DNA of 64,000 nucleotides, from the NCBI RefSeq assembly GCF_014700075.1, contig NZ_JACXBU010000003.1, positions 496,001 through 560,000 on the forward strand. The letters run 5' to 3'. The notes below the pieces were generated by a model. That model saw nothing but the letters and a program-made list of their open reading frames with translations. It made no database searches and was not told the origin of the DNA. A program made the translations under genes and the position numbers. Positions 1-10,453 of this stretch are shown here, one piece after another (the first letter of the stretch is position 1; every line of letters starts with the position of its first letter). The DNA is from Pseudomonas sp. JM0905a (GTDB taxonomy: Bacteria; Pseudomonadota; Gammaproteobacteria; Pseudomonadales; Pseudomonadaceae).

Positions 1-404
1 GGCTCTTCTGGAGCCGTGGCGGCTGGAGGTCAGCCTGCCTGTCATAAGAGCGGGGATTCCCTGGCCTGCCTGTACCAGGGCCCCCGAAACCGCTGTTAAC
101 TGGACTATTGCAGGGGGCGTGCCAATTTTTCCCAGGGCACCTGTTCAGGTTCCTTCGATCGCCTGGAGGCCGCGTGGGCTGTGGCTTTGAAGGAGAAAGC
201 GCGTTGTTGGAGAGGGCGCCGGCGGCGGGATCTCACCGTTGCGAGTGCCTGGGGGCGGAGCACTTTTTTGAGGCGTCAGCGTGATTCGGGCACCAGGGAT
301 GGTCCTTTTGCAGAGGGACCAATCGCGTGAAAGATGGAAGAAGACGCTGCCGGGATTTCGGAATACCCAGGTGATTCACACGGCAAAGGTGTAGAGGGAA
401 CGCG
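1..404. other. Intergenic stretch, no gene recognised
   Basis: I see no convincing coding region here. The reading frames that cross it run into or out of ntrC in the wrong frame. The stretch lies beyond the 3' end of ntrC and probably separates it from a gene outside the window. Confidence 0.5.
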
Positions 405-433
405 AGCACACCGGCGATAGCCGCCGGTGTGCT
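405..433 (-). terminator. Perfect 12-bp hairpin downstream of ntrC
   Basis: A perfect 12-bp inverted repeat with arms at 405-416 and 422-433 and a 5-nt loop lies about 65 bp past the ntrC stop. There is no clear T tract on either side, so it may be a weak or Rho-assisted terminator, an mRNA-stabilising hairpin, or a single REP-like palindrome. Confidence 0.35.
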
Positions 434-498
434 GGATAAATCACGAGTCGTGGGGTTGAAAACAGGGAGGGCGGGGCATTGCGCCCCACCCGAAGGCA

Positions 499-1931
<1,433 letters not shown>

Positions 1932-1935
<4 letters not shown>

Positions 1936-3017
1936 GACGAAGCGGCTCCTTGTTCCAGCGGCAGGAAGATCGAGAAGACGGTGTGGCCGGGATGGCTCTC
2001 GCACTCGATCAGGCCCTGATGCTGACTGATGATGTTCTGGGCGATGGCCAGCCCCAGTCCGGTACCGTCCGGACGGCCGCTGACCATGGGATAGAAGATG
2101 GTTTCCTGGAGCTCGGCCGGGATGCCCGGGCCGTTGTCGATGATTTCCACCTTGGTCACCAGGCGATGGCGTGTATGCCCGATGGTGAATTGGCGCAGGG
2201 TGCGAGTGCGCAGGGTGATGCGGCCCAGACGCAGGTCGTTCTGCCCGGCGAGGGCCTGCATGGCATTGCGCACGATATTGAGCACCGCCTGGATCATCTG
2301 CTCCTTGTCGATGAACAGGTCGGGAATGCTCGGGTCGTAGTCGCGCACCAGATTGAGGCCGCCCTGGCTTTCCGCCTCCACCAGGCTGCAGACCCGCTCC
2401 AGCACTTCGTGGACGTTGGTCATGGCCAGCGACGGTAGCTTGTTCGAGCCGAGCATGCGGTCCACCAGGTTCCGCAGGCGGTCGGCTTCTTCGATGATGA
2501 CGTTGGTGTAGTCCTTCAGGGACTCTTCCGGCAGTTCGCGGGAGAGCAGCTGGGCGGCACCACGGATGCCGCCCAGGGGGTTCTTGATCTCGTGGGCCAG
2601 GCCGCGCACCAGCAGTTTGGTGGTCTCCTGCTTGGACAGCTGCGCTTCTTCCTTGGTGATCCGCAGCAGGCGGTCGCGGGGATGGACTTCCAGCAGCAGC
2701 AGGGTTTCGCCGCGATTGAGCACGGGGGTCACCGCGTAATCCACGGTCAGGGTCTGGCCGGACAGCGAGGTGACCATGGCCTCGCGCTTGGTAAAGGGGT
2801 GCGCCTGTTCCACCGCCTGGCGCAGCGAGGCCAGGGCCTCGGGCGATTCGGTGAACAGCTCGCTGATGAACTGGCCATGGCTGCGCTGGCCACTGACGGC
2901 CAGGAGCATTTCAGCCGCCGGGTTCATGTACTCGAGCCGCAGGTCGGCGTTGAGCAGGATCACCGCAGTGGTCAGGTTGTCGAGCAACAGTCGGTGCAGG
3001 GCGTCGTTGATGGTCAT
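1932..3017 (-). CDS. ntrB: Nitrogen regulation sensor histidine kinase NtrB (GlnL)
   Basis: 361-residue cytoplasmic histidine kinase/phosphatase that sets the phosphorylation of NtrC in response to PII protein. A PAS domain fills about residues 8-115, followed by a HisKA segment with the phospho-acceptor His142 in LAHEIKNPLGG and a HATPase domain with the N box IVRNAMQAL and G box DNGPGIP. It lacks membrane segments, as is usual for NtrB. I chose the ATG opening MTINDALHRLLL, the family start; a 16-codon extension exists but has no better support. It forms an operon with ntrC through an ATGA overlap. Upstream lie an NtrC box and a sigma-70-like -10 element. Confidence 0.97.
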
Positions 3018-3158
3018 GGCTTCGGCGCTCGTGGCGATGACAAGAAAATGCAAGAAGCAAACCAAAGCCCTGAAAAGGCGCGAGAAAACAGGGTTTCCGC
3101 TGGCCGAGGGTGCTTTTCAGAGCAGATAGTTCGGTGCAGGACGAACCAAAATGGGGAG

Positions 3159-3199
3159 AGTATAGAAAGCGGTGCAGTGGCTTGCACCGAAATGGTGCG
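3159..3199 (-). promoter_or_regulatory. Predicted ntrBC promoter overlapped by NtrC dyads
   Basis: On the minus strand a -10 element TATACT (3159-3164) lies 17 bp from a weak -35 (GTGCAA). A 17-bp NtrC-type dyad, TGCACC-N5-GGTGCG (3183-3199), overlaps that -35. A second perfect dyad, GGTGCA-N6-TGCACC (3171-3188), covers the spacer. The layout suggests that NtrC binding occludes RNA polymerase, as described for the enteric glnL promoter. The sites are seen; the repression is inferred. Confidence 0.55.
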
Positions 3200-3264
3200 C
3201 ATTGAGCGAATGGTCAGGCCGGCGGAGCGGAATGTCACCCTGCTCTGTCGGCCGTCGGGGGGAA

Positions 3265-3894
3265 TCAGATGAACGGCAGGATGGCGATGTCGTCCTCATC
3301 CTCGTCCTTGGGTTTGTCCTTCAGCGGGCATTCGGGGCGCACACCGTAGTCGTCCTTCTTGCACGGGCGGGCCAGGCGTTTCTGCGACAGCGACATGCGC
3401 ACGATATGTACCGGCTGGCCAGGGGTGCGCTCTACCACGCGGCCCTGCTCGTCGACGATTTCCACTGCCAGCTGATGGGTGCCGCGATCCAGGTTCTTCA
3501 GCGGAAACACCGGGCTGCGGCCGGGCTCGCCCATGGGCTGCCCGTCCAGCAGCAGCCGATAGCTGTGGTTGCCGCGCAGGCCGGGTTCGCTCATGGCGCT
3601 GACGATCAGGTTGCCTTCACCGTCGCGGATGGTGGCATCGGGCTCGGGCACCAGGATGCGCAGCACCTGGTAGCCCTGCTCGCGGGGAATGGGCTTGGGG
3701 TAGAGCGGCGGTGGCTGGATATCCCTTGGCGCGTTCATTTCATTGGGCGCCGGGGCGATTTCCAGGCGCTTGGCGTTGCCCGGTTTGGGCTGGTCGGTGA
3801 AGACGCGGTTACCTTCTTCATCGATGTAGGTGTAGACCTCGGCCAGCACGGGCTGGCCAAGGAGCAGGAGGGCGAGGAGCAGGAAACGGATCAT
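3265..3894 (-). CDS. Secreted DUF4124 domain protein
   Basis: 209-residue protein with a cleavable signal peptide (MIRFLLLALLLLGQPVLA) followed at once by a DUF4124 module, YTYIDEEGNRVFTDQPKP. This short beta module of unknown function is common in envelope proteins of gammaproteobacteria. The rest contains a fibronectin-like segment about residues 80-170 (YRLLLDGQPMG) and ends in an acidic tail. It is probably periplasmic. Its start lies 3 bp after the stop of the next DUF4124 gene, so the two form an operon and are probably paralogues. A similar pair sits next to ntrBC in P. aeruginosa, from memory. Function unknown. Confidence 0.85.
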   Translation of the reverse strand: MIRFLLLALLLLGQPVLAEVYTYIDEEGNRVFTDQPKPGNAKRLEIAPAPNEMNAPRDIQPPPLYPKPIPREQGYQVLRILVPEPDATIRDGEGNLIVSAMSEPGLRGNHSYRLLLDGQPMGEPGRSPVFPLKNLDRGTHQLAVEIVDEQGRVVERTPGQPVHIVRMSLSQKRLARPCKKDDYGVRPECPLKDKPKDEDEDDIAILPFI

Positions 3895-3897
3895 CGG

Positions 3898-4449
3898 TCA
3901 GTTGCTGGGCCGTGGCGTGGGGGGTGGTGGGCGCAGCGCCGGGCTGCTGGTGTTGACCCGCTGGATGGTAAAGGTAACGGGTGCGCTGCTCTGCACCACA
4001 GTGGTGCCGGCAAGGACATCGACCACCAGGCTGTGCTCGCCACGGTCAGCGTTCACCACCTGCAGGCGCGGAACGTTGGCCGGTTGCCCATAAGGCTGGC
4101 CGTCCAGTCGCAGGCGCAGGCTGTGGCCGGGCTTCAGGCGCGGCTCCAGGCGCACGCCGACACTGAACGTGCCGTTGTTGGCGCGCATGGCTTCCTCGTC
4201 GGGGATGCCGGTCAGCTCCACCACCTCGTAGGACGCCACTTGTTCGGCATTGGCCTCCGTGTTGGCCGGCTGGCTCGGCGGCTGCGCCTGGATCGCGTTG
4301 GTCGGCGGCAGCTCCACCTTTTCGCTGGCGGTGCCATCCGGGGGTTGGTTGGTGAACACCGTGTTGCCGTTAGCGTCGGTGTACTTGTAGATCTGTGCGG
4401 CGGCCGGCAGGGCGGCGGCAAGCAGCAGGCAACTGATGATGAGGCGCAT
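3898..4449 (-). CDS. Secreted DUF4124 domain protein (paralogue)
   Basis: 183-residue protein with a signal peptide (MRLIISCLLLAAALPAAA) and an N-terminal DUF4124 module, IYKYTDANGNTVFTNQPP. A Gln/Pro-rich linker follows, then a beta-rich C-terminal segment with LRLRLDGQPYG, which resembles the equivalent part of the adjacent gene. The C-terminus is proline-rich. It is first in a two-gene operon read toward ntrB and is divergent from the MscS channel gene. It is probably periplasmic. Function unknown; the similarity between the two products suggests an old tandem duplication. Confidence 0.85.
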   Translation of the reverse strand: MRLIISCLLLAAALPAAAQIYKYTDANGNTVFTNQPPDGTASEKVELPPTNAIQAQPPSQPANTEANAEQVASYEVVELTGIPDEEAMRANNGTFSVGVRLEPRLKPGHSLRLRLDGQPYGQPANVPRLQVVNADRGEHSLVVDVLAGTTVVQSSAPVTFTIQRVNTSSPALRPPPPTPRPSN

Positions 4450-4714
4450 GAGGGCGGTCTCCGGAAACCCATGCCAAGCCTTGCACCCGGATGGCGGGCT
4501 GGCAAGTTAGGCATTGTGCGACAGCGTCGGTATGGCCGGTGTGCGGTGCAACACGTTGGCACATTTCTACAGGCGGCGGCCGCTCGGATCTCGCTGGAGC
4601 GAACCCTCGGGAGCCCGCGCTGTCACTGTTGCCGCTGCTGAGTGCGAAGCCGACCGTCCCGCGTGAGTGGGTGGCGCGCCAGCTTTTGTATGATGCGATT
4701 CGCTTTCATCGTTT

Positions 4715-6931
4715 GTGGGTACTCCTTCCGTGCCAATACCATCCTTGCCCGCCATCCGCTTCCTGTTCCCGCTGCTGCTCTGCCTGCTCGTCGGCATGCT
4801 TGTCCCCGCCCAGGGTCAGGCGGCGCTGCCCAATCCGTTGGCGGTGAGTTCCACGGGCAGCGAACAGGTCAGCAATGCCCAGCTCGAACAGTCGCTCAAC
4901 CAGGTGATCAAGACCCTGGAGAACGACCAACAACGCGCCGACCTGCTGAAGAAGCTGAAGCAGTTGCGCGATGTCACCGGCAAGGAGAAGGAAAGCGAAG
5001 GCGGAGTGATCGGCCTGATCGGCGATACCCTGGGCAGCCTGGAAAAGCAGTTCCAGGGGGACAACAGCCCATTGGTGATCTGGAGCAACCAGTTCCGCCT
5101 GGCACGCGCCGAAGTGGTAGAGCGCCTGCCCGGCTGGCGCGACTGGCCGGGGATCGTGTTCAACTTCGGCGTGGTCATCCTGCTCTGGGCCTGCCTGGCC
5201 AGCGCGCTGCTCTGGCTGGGGCGACGCATGCGTGAGCGGTTCGGCCTGTCGGCGGAGTTGCCGCAGCATCCCAAGACCCGCGACCTGGTGCTGTTCGCCC
5301 TGCGCAAGCTGGGGCCCTGGCTGATCGCCTTCTTCATCACCCTCTACCTGTCGTTCGTGCTGCCCAGTTCCCTGAGCAAGACCCTGGCGATGGTCATGGC
5401 CTACGTGCTGGTCTGCGGCACCCTGTTCTCCGCCCTCTGCGTGATCTGCCTGTCGATGCTCAGCGGCCCGCACCGAATCCGTGCACTGGATATCCTGCGA
5501 CGCCAGGCGTTCCGTCCGTTGTGGCTGATCGGCAGCCTGGCGGCCCTGGGCGAGGCGGCCCACGACCCGCGTCTGGTGGCGGGGTTGGGCGAGCACACGG
5601 CGCTCTGCCTGAGCACCCTGGCCAACGCCACCGCGGCGGTGTTCACCGCGCTGTTCGTCCTGCGCTTCCGCCGTCCCATTGCCCACCTGATCCGCAACCA
5701 GCCGCTGGAGCGCCGCCTGAAGCGCCGTGGGTTGCACGAACTGGTGGAACTGGTCGGCTCCCTGTGGTTCGTGCCGGTGCTGCTGTTGGTGGGGACCTCG
5801 CTCTTCGCCACCTTCGTGTCCGCCGCCGACAGCAGCGTCGCCCTGCGCCGTGCCCTGGTCTGCGCGGTCCTGGCGGTGGTGGCGATGACGGTGATCGGCC
5901 TGCTCAGCCGGCGCTCCGGTCGTGGTGGTGAGGGGCATCGGCGTAGTGCCCCCTACGTCGAGCAGTTGCAGAGCTTCGGCCTCACCCTGGTGCACCTGTT
6001 CGTGGTGCTGTTCTTCGTCGAGGTGGGGCTGCGGGTCTGGGGTATGTCGCTGATCCGCTACGCCGAAGGCGAGGGCTCGGAAATCAGCATGAAGATGGTC
6101 AGCTTCGGCACCACCCTGCTGGTCGCCTGGCTGGTCTGGATCCTTTCCGACACCGCCGTTCAGCACAGCCTCGGCGTCAACGGCAAGAGCCGGGCGAACA
6201 CCCGGGCGCTGACCATGCTGCCGCTGATCCGCAACGTGCTGTTCGTGACCATCGCGGTGATCGCGCTGATCGTCGCCCTGGCCAACATGGGCATGAACGT
6301 CACGCCACTGCTGGCCGGCGCGGGGGTCATCGGCCTGGCGATCGGTTTTGGTGCGCAGTCCCTGGTGGCGGACCTGATCACCGGCCTGTTCATCATCATC
6401 GAGGACTCGCTGTCCATCGACGACTACGTGGACGTGGGCGGCCACCTGGGCACGGTGGAGGGGCTGACCATCCGTACCGTGCGCCTGCGCGACCTGGACG
6501 GCGTGGTGCACACCATCCCCTTCAGCGAGATCAAAAGCATCAAGAACTACTCGCGGCAGTTCGGCTACGCCATGTTCCGCTGGCCGGTGCCGGCGAGCAT
6601 GCCGATCGACGACGCGGTGGCGCTGGTGCACGAAGTGGCCAAGGAACTGCGCGGCGATCCGGAAGTGCGCCGCAGCCTGTGGTCTCCCCTGGAGCTGCAG
6701 GGGGTGGAAAGCTTCGACAATGGCCAGGCGATCCTGCGCTTCCGCTTCAAGACCGCGCCGATCAAGCAGTGGGAGGTGCAGCGGGCATTCAACCTGCGCC
6801 TGCGCAGGCGCCTCGACCAGACCGGCCTGGAACTGGCGATGCCGCGCCTGAACGTCCAGCTCAGCCGCATGCGCCAGCCAAGGGCCGAACCGCCGGAAGG
6901 GCAGGGCGTGCCGGTGGCGGGGGGGATATGA
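4715..6931 (+). CDS. MscS-family mechanosensitive ion channel (YbiO-like)
   Basis: About 738-residue inner-membrane protein. A signal-like N-terminus (LLLCLLVGMLVPAQGQAA) precedes a periplasmic helical region, then many membrane segments. The MscS core is near residues 510-680: a Gly/Ala-rich pore helix (LLAGAGVIGLAIGFGAQSL), the beta domain (SIDDYVDVGGHLGTVEG) and the PFSEIKSIKNYSR stretch. It should open under membrane tension to release solutes. Length and layout fit the large YbiO type rather than MscS itself. The start is unsure: GTG at 4715 or GTG at 4730 in the same frame, with no clear ribosome site. A TATGAT element at 4689-4694 could be its -10. Confidence 0.85.
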   Translation: MGTPSVPIPSLPAIRFLFPLLLCLLVGMLVPAQGQAALPNPLAVSSTGSEQVSNAQLEQSLNQVIKTLENDQQRADLLKKLKQLRDVTGKEKESEGGVIGLIGDTLGSLEKQFQGDNSPLVIWSNQFRLARAEVVERLPGWRDWPGIVFNFGVVILLWACLASALLWLGRRMRERFGLSAELPQHPKTRDLVLFALRKLGPWLIAFFITLYLSFVLPSSLSKTLAMVMAYVLVCGTLFSALCVICLSMLSGPHRIRALDILRRQAFRPLWLIGSLAALGEAAHDPRLVAGLGEHTALCLSTLANATAAVFTALFVLRFRRPIAHLIRNQPLERRLKRRGLHELVELVGSLWFVPVLLLVGTSLFATFVSAADSSVALRRALVCAVLAVVAMTVIGLLSRRSGRGGEGHRRSAPYVEQLQSFGLTLVHLFVVLFFVEVGLRVWGMSLIRYAEGEGSEISMKMVSFGTTLLVAWLVWILSDTAVQHSLGVNGKSRANTRALTMLPLIRNVLFVTIAVIALIVALANMGMNVTPLLAGAGVIGLAIGFGAQSLVADLITGLFIIIEDSLSIDDYVDVGGHLGTVEGLTIRTVRLRDLDGVVHTIPFSEIKSIKNYSRQFGYAMFRWPVPASMPIDDAVALVHEVAKELRGDPEVRRSLWSPLELQGVESFDNGQAILRFRFKTAPIKQWEVQRAFNLRLRRRLDQTGLELAMPRLNVQLSRMRQPRAEPPEGQGVPVAGGI

Positions 6932-6945
6932 GCGAATCACTCCCT

Positions 6946-7043
6946 TGTAGGGGCGAATTCATTCGCCAGGCAGGCCGAAGGGCTGCCCAGCGATCCTGAT
7001 TTGGGTAGCTGCGCTGCCCTTGGCGAATGAATTCGCCCCCACA
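6946..7043. repeat. Inverted REP pair
   Basis: Two copies of a palindromic REP-like unit face each other. The first reads TGTAGGGGCGAATTCATTCG (from 6946) and the second is its complement (7021-7043). They lie in the gap between the MscS channel gene and glnA, convergent to both. A single copy of the same unit occurs at 50030-50052. Confidence 0.7.
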
Positions 7044-7075
7044 GGAAGAGCAGCCTCTACCACCGGCCCAGCAAT

Positions 7076-7101
7076 AAAAAAGGCCTCCCGAAGGAGGCCT
7101 T
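7076..7101 (-). terminator. glnA Rho-independent terminator
   Basis: On the minus strand a 9-bp stem AAGGCCTCC/GGAGGCCTT closed by a TTCG tetraloop runs into a T-rich stretch (AAAAA at 7076-7080 on the plus strand). It ends transcription about 30 bp past the glnA stop. Confidence 0.88.
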
Positions 7102-7132
7102 AATGTTGACGCTATTTATAGGTATTCGTGGA

Positions 7133-8536
7133 TCAGACGCTGTAGTACAGGTCGTATTCCAGCGGGTGCACGAAGGTGCGCACCTTGATTTCTTCTTCGC
7201 TCTTCAGCTCGATGTAGGCATCGATGAAGTCGTCGGAGAACACGCCGCCCTTGGTCAGGAACGCACGGCCCTTGTCCAGTTCTTCCAGAGCCTCTTTCAG
7301 GCTGCCGCAAACCTGCGGGATTTCCTTGGCCTCTTCCGGCGGCAGGTCATACAGGTTCTTGTCGGCGGCATCGCCGGGGTGAATCTTGTTCTGGATACCG
7401 TCCAGACCAGCCATCAGCAGTGCAGCGAAGCACAGGTACGGGTTGGCAGCCGGGTCCGGGAAGCGCGCTTCGATGCGGCGGGCTTTCGGGCTGTTCACGT
7501 ACGGGATACGGATGGAAGCGGATCGGTTGCGGGCGGAGTAGGCCAGCATGACCGGAGCTTCGAAGCCGGGAACCAGACGCTTGTAGGAGTTGGTAGCCGG
7601 GTTGGTGAAGCCGTTCAGGGCCTTACCGTGCTTGATGATGCCGCCGATGAAGTACAGGGCGGTGTCGGACAGGCCGGCATAGCCTTCGCCAGCGAAGGTG
7701 TTCTTGCCATCTTTGGAGATGGACATGTGAACGTGCATGCCCGAGCCGTTGTCGCCGTACAGCGGCTTCGGCATGAAGGTCACGGTCTTGCCGTAGGCGT
7801 CGGCAACGTTGTGCACGCAGTACTTCAGGGTCTGGACTTCGTCAGCCTTGGCAACGAGGGTGTTGAACTTCACACCGATCTCGTTCTGGCCAGCGGTGGC
7901 CACTTCGTGGTGGTGAACTTCTACCACCAGGCCCATTTCTTCCAGGGCGTTGCACATGGCGGTACGGATTTCGTGGTCGTGGTCGACCGGCGGTACCGGG
8001 AAGTAGCCGCCCTTCACGCCCGGACGGTGGCCCTTGTTGCCGCCTTCGATGTCGGCGTCGGTGTTCCAGGAAGCCTGCTCGGAGAAGATCTTGAACATGG
8101 AGCCGGAGATGTCGGACTTGAACTTCACTTCGTCGAAGATGAAGAACTCCGGCTCCGGACCTACGAATACGGTGTCACCGATACCGGTGGTCTTCAGGTA
8201 TTCCTCGGCGCGGCGGGCGATGGCGCGCGGGTCGCGGTCGTAGCCTTGCATGGTGCTCGGCTCGATGATGTCGCAGACCAGGATCAGGGTCGGCTCTTCG
8301 GTGAACGGGTCCAGAACGGCGGTAGCGTCGTCCGGCAGCAGGATCATGTCGGAAGCTTCGATGCCTTTCCAACCTTCGATGGAGGAGCCGTCGAACATCT
8401 TGCCGTGTTCGAAGAAATCGTCATCGGCGTCACGGGCCGGCATGGTCACGTGCTGCTGCTTGCCTTTGGTATCGGTGAAGCGCAGATCAATCCACTTCAC
8501 GTCGTGTTCTTTAATCAGTTGAAGCGACTTCGACAT
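7133..8536 (-). CDS. glnA: Glutamine synthetase type I (GlnA)
   Basis: 467-residue cytoplasmic enzyme that makes glutamine from glutamate, ammonia and ATP; the family forms dodecamers. The N-terminal beta-grasp segment is followed by a catalytic domain with the metal and nucleotide motifs [15 protein letters not shown] and NRSASIRIP. The adenylylation tyrosine is Tyr396 in KNLYDLPP, so activity should be controlled by GlnE. A strong GGAGG lies 6 bp before the ATG. A sigma-54 promoter and an NtrC site upstream couple it to the NtrB/NtrC pair at the start of the window. Length matches the family. Confidence 0.98.
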   Translation of the reverse strand: MSKSLQLIKEHDVKWIDLRFTDTKGKQQHVTMPARDADDDFFEHGKMFDGSSIEGWKGIEASDMILLPDDATAVLDPFTEEPTLILVCDIIEPSTMQGYDRDPRAIARRAEEYLKTTGIGDTVFVGPEPEFFIFDEVKFKSDISGSMFKIFSEQASWNTDADIEGGNKGHRPGVKGGYFPVPPVDHDHEIRTAMCNALEEMGLVVEVHHHEVATAGQNEIGVKFNTLVAKADEVQTLKYCVHNVADAYGKTVTFMPKPLYGDNGSGMHVHMSISKDGKNTFAGEGYAGLSDTALYFIGGIIKHGKALNGFTNPATNSYKRLVPGFEAPVMLAYSARNRSASIRIPYVNSPKARRIEARFPDPAANPYLCFAALLMAGLDGIQNKIHPGDAADKNLYDLPPEEAKEIPQVCGSLKEALEELDKGRAFLTKGGVFSDDFIDAYIELKSEEEIKVRTFVHPLEYDLYYSV

Positions 8537-8641
8537 GTTGTCCTCCGGATGGAAAGGGGGCGGGGAACCGTTAACCCCTCAAAGAATTCGTAGTGAAGCC
8601 GGGGCGGGATAGTCCGCCAGGGCGACCTGCCTCACAAGGGA

Positions 8642-8656
8642 GCAATTAGCGTGCCA
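8642..8656 (-). promoter_or_regulatory. Sigma-54 promoter of glnA
   Basis: The minus strand reads TGGCACGCTAATTGC, an exact match to the -24/-12 consensus TGGCAC-N5-TTGC with correct spacing. It lies about 105 bp upstream of the glnA ATG, leaving a leader of about 90 nt. Confidence 0.9.
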
Positions 8657-8759
8657 GTGCCCCGTTATGGGCAGAAGCCCTAAAACTCGCGCCTGGCGGG
8701 GGCTTGGCCCTGATTGTGCGCGTTTTTGCGCACCTTTTTTGTGCTCATTGCGGTGCATG

Positions 8760-8776
8760 TGATCCATTTTGGTGCG
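8760..8776 (-). promoter_or_regulatory. NtrC enhancer site upstream of glnA
   Basis: A 17-bp dyad TGATCC-N5-GGTGCG resembles the NtrC consensus TGCACC-N5-GGTGCA (4/6 and 5/6 in the half sites). It lies about 105-120 bp upstream of the sigma-54 element, a usual enhancer distance. Another half site, GGTGCA, occurs just beside it. Confidence 0.55.
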
Positions 8777-8824
8777 CAACAGGCTTTGCTGAAGGAATTT
8801 GGTCAAAGCTTGAACAATTTCCGC

Positions 8825-8830
8825 TATAAT
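8825..8830 (+). promoter_or_regulatory. thiI -10 element
   Basis: A perfect TATAAT lies 43 bp before the thiI ATG. No good -35 is present; GTCAAA at 17 bp is the best candidate. Confidence 0.5.
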
Positions 8831-8872
8831 CCGCGCCCCTCTTTTTCGGCCGCCGCCCACGCGCTGTTTTTC

Positions 8873-10327
8873 ATGAAACTCATCGTCAAAGTCTTCCCGG
8901 AAATCACCATCAAGAGCCGGCCGGTGCGCAAGCATTTCATCCGCCAGCTCTCGAAGAACATCCGCGCGGTCCTGAAAGACCTGGACCCGGAGCTCGAGGT
9001 GACCGGTGTCTGGGACAACCTTGAAGTCCAGACTCGCCAGACCGAGCCGAAGCTCCTGCGCGAAATGATCGAGCGGCTGACCTGCGTCCCCGGTATCACC
9101 CACTTCCTCGAAGTGCATGAGTACCCGCTGGGCGACTTCGACGACGTGCTGGAAAAGTGCAAGCTGCACTACGCCGACCAGATCCCCGGCAAGATCTTCG
9201 CCGTGCGCTGCAAGCGCGCCGGCAAGCATGAATTCACCTCCATGGAGCTGGAGCGCCACGTCGGCAGCCGCCTGCGCCAGGAGTGCAACGCCGCCGGCAT
9301 TTCCCTGAAGAACCCGGAAGTGGAAGTGCGGATGGAGGTGCGCGATCAGCGCCTGTTCGTCATCCACCACCAGCACGACGGCATCGGGGGTTACCCGCTG
9401 GGCTCCCTGGAACAGACCCTGGTGCTGATGTCCGGTGGCTTCGACTCCACTGTCGCCGCCTACCAGATGATGCGCCGCGGCCTGATGACCCACTTCTGCT
9501 TCTTCAACCTCGGCGGCCGCGCCCACGAGCTGGGCGTGATGGAAGTGGCCCACTACCTGTGGGAGAAGTTCGGCCGTTCCCAGCGCGTGCTGTTCATCAG
9601 CGTGCCCTTCGAGGAAGTGGTCGGTGAAATCCTCAGCAAGGTCGACAACAGCCAGATGGGCGTGGTGCTCAAACGCATGATGCTGCGCGCCTCCACCCAC
9701 ATGGCGCGCCGCCTGAGCCTGGATGCGCTGGTTACCGGCGAAGCCATTTCCCAGGTGTCCAGCCAGACCCTGCCCAACCTCTCGGTGATCGATTCGGCCA
9801 CCGACATGCTGGTGCTGCGTCCGCTGATCGCCAGCCACAAGCAAGACATCATCGACACCGCCACCCGCATCGGCACTGCCGAGTTCGCCAAGCACATGCC
9901 CGAGTACTGCGGCGTGATTTCGGTGAACCCGACCACCAAGGCCAAGCTCGGTCGTATCGAGCACGAGGAAGAGCAGTTCGACATGGCCATCCTCGAGCGC
10001 GCCCTGGAACGTGCGCGCCTGGTGCCGATCGACCGCGTGATCGACGAGTTGGGCCAGGACCTCAAGGTGGAAGAAGTGAACGAAGCCCTGCCGGGGCAGA
10101 TCGTCATCGACATCCGCCACCCCGATGCCCAGGAAGACGATCCGCTGGAGCTGCCGGGCATCGAGGTGCAGGCCCTGCCGTTCTACGCGGTCAACAACCG
10201 TTTCAAGGAACTGGACGCCAACCGCCAGTACCTCCTGTATTGCGACAAGGGCGTGATGAGCCGCCTGCATGCTCACCACCTGCTCAGCGAGGGACACGCC
10301 AATGTGCGCGTTTATCGCCCGGCCTAA
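8873..10327 (+). CDS. thiI: tRNA 4-thiouridine synthase ThiI with rhodanese domain
   Basis: 484-residue cytoplasmic enzyme that adenylates and thiolates U8 of tRNA and passes sulfur to thiamine thiazole synthesis. Domains in order: an N-terminal ferredoxin-like/THUMP region (about 1-165), a PP-loop ATPase with SGGFDST, then a C-terminal rhodanese domain (from about 385) with the persulfide cysteine in [16 protein letters not shown]. The partner cysteine seen in E. coli is present in [10 protein letters not shown] chose the ATG opening [15 protein letters not shown], the family start; the frame is open for 53 more codons upstream, but that stretch contains the -10 element. Confidence 0.96.
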   Translation: MKLIVKVFPEITIKSRPVRKHFIRQLSKNIRAVLKDLDPELEVTGVWDNLEVQTRQTEPKLLREMIERLTCVPGITHFLEVHEYPLGDFDDVLEKCKLHYADQIPGKIFAVRCKRAGKHEFTSMELERHVGSRLRQECNAAGISLKNPEVEVRMEVRDQRLFVIHHQHDGIGGYPLGSLEQTLVLMSGGFDSTVAAYQMMRRGLMTHFCFFNLGGRAHELGVMEVAHYLWEKFGRSQRVLFISVPFEEVVGEILSKVDNSQMGVVLKRMMLRASTHMARRLSLDALVTGEAISQVSSQTLPNLSVIDSATDMLVLRPLIASHKQDIIDTATRIGTAEFAKHMPEYCGVISVNPTTKAKLGRIEHEEEQFDMAILERALERARLVPIDRVIDELGQDLKVEEVNEALPGQIVIDIRHPDAQEDDPLELPGIEVQALPFYAVNNRFKELDANRQYLLYCDKGVMSRLHAHHLLSEGHANVRVYRPA

Positions 10328-10453
10328 ACAGCCAGGGCTGTTCGGCGGCAGCATCCGCCATCGCCCTCCCGATTGCCGGCCCTGATTCGCACTTCATTCA
10401 TATGCGCCGCCTAGAATTCGCGGCAAACCGAATCCTCTGATCGAGATACAAAC

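Noticed and set aside
4706-6940. Long open frame (744 codons) on the minus strand opposite the MscS gene
   Set aside because: It mirrors a clear membrane channel gene, is rich in His, Gln and Arg from complementary GC-rich codons, and has no recognisable domain. Similar antisense frames opposite glnA, thiI, typA, cdiA, hutH and others were rejected for the same reason.
8716-8740. Hairpin GTGCGC/GCGCAC followed by a T run upstream of thiI
   Set aside because: It looks like a terminator, but no plus-strand gene ends before it. It lies in the glnA-thiI regulatory region and may be a protein-binding dyad or chance, so I did not list it as a terminator.
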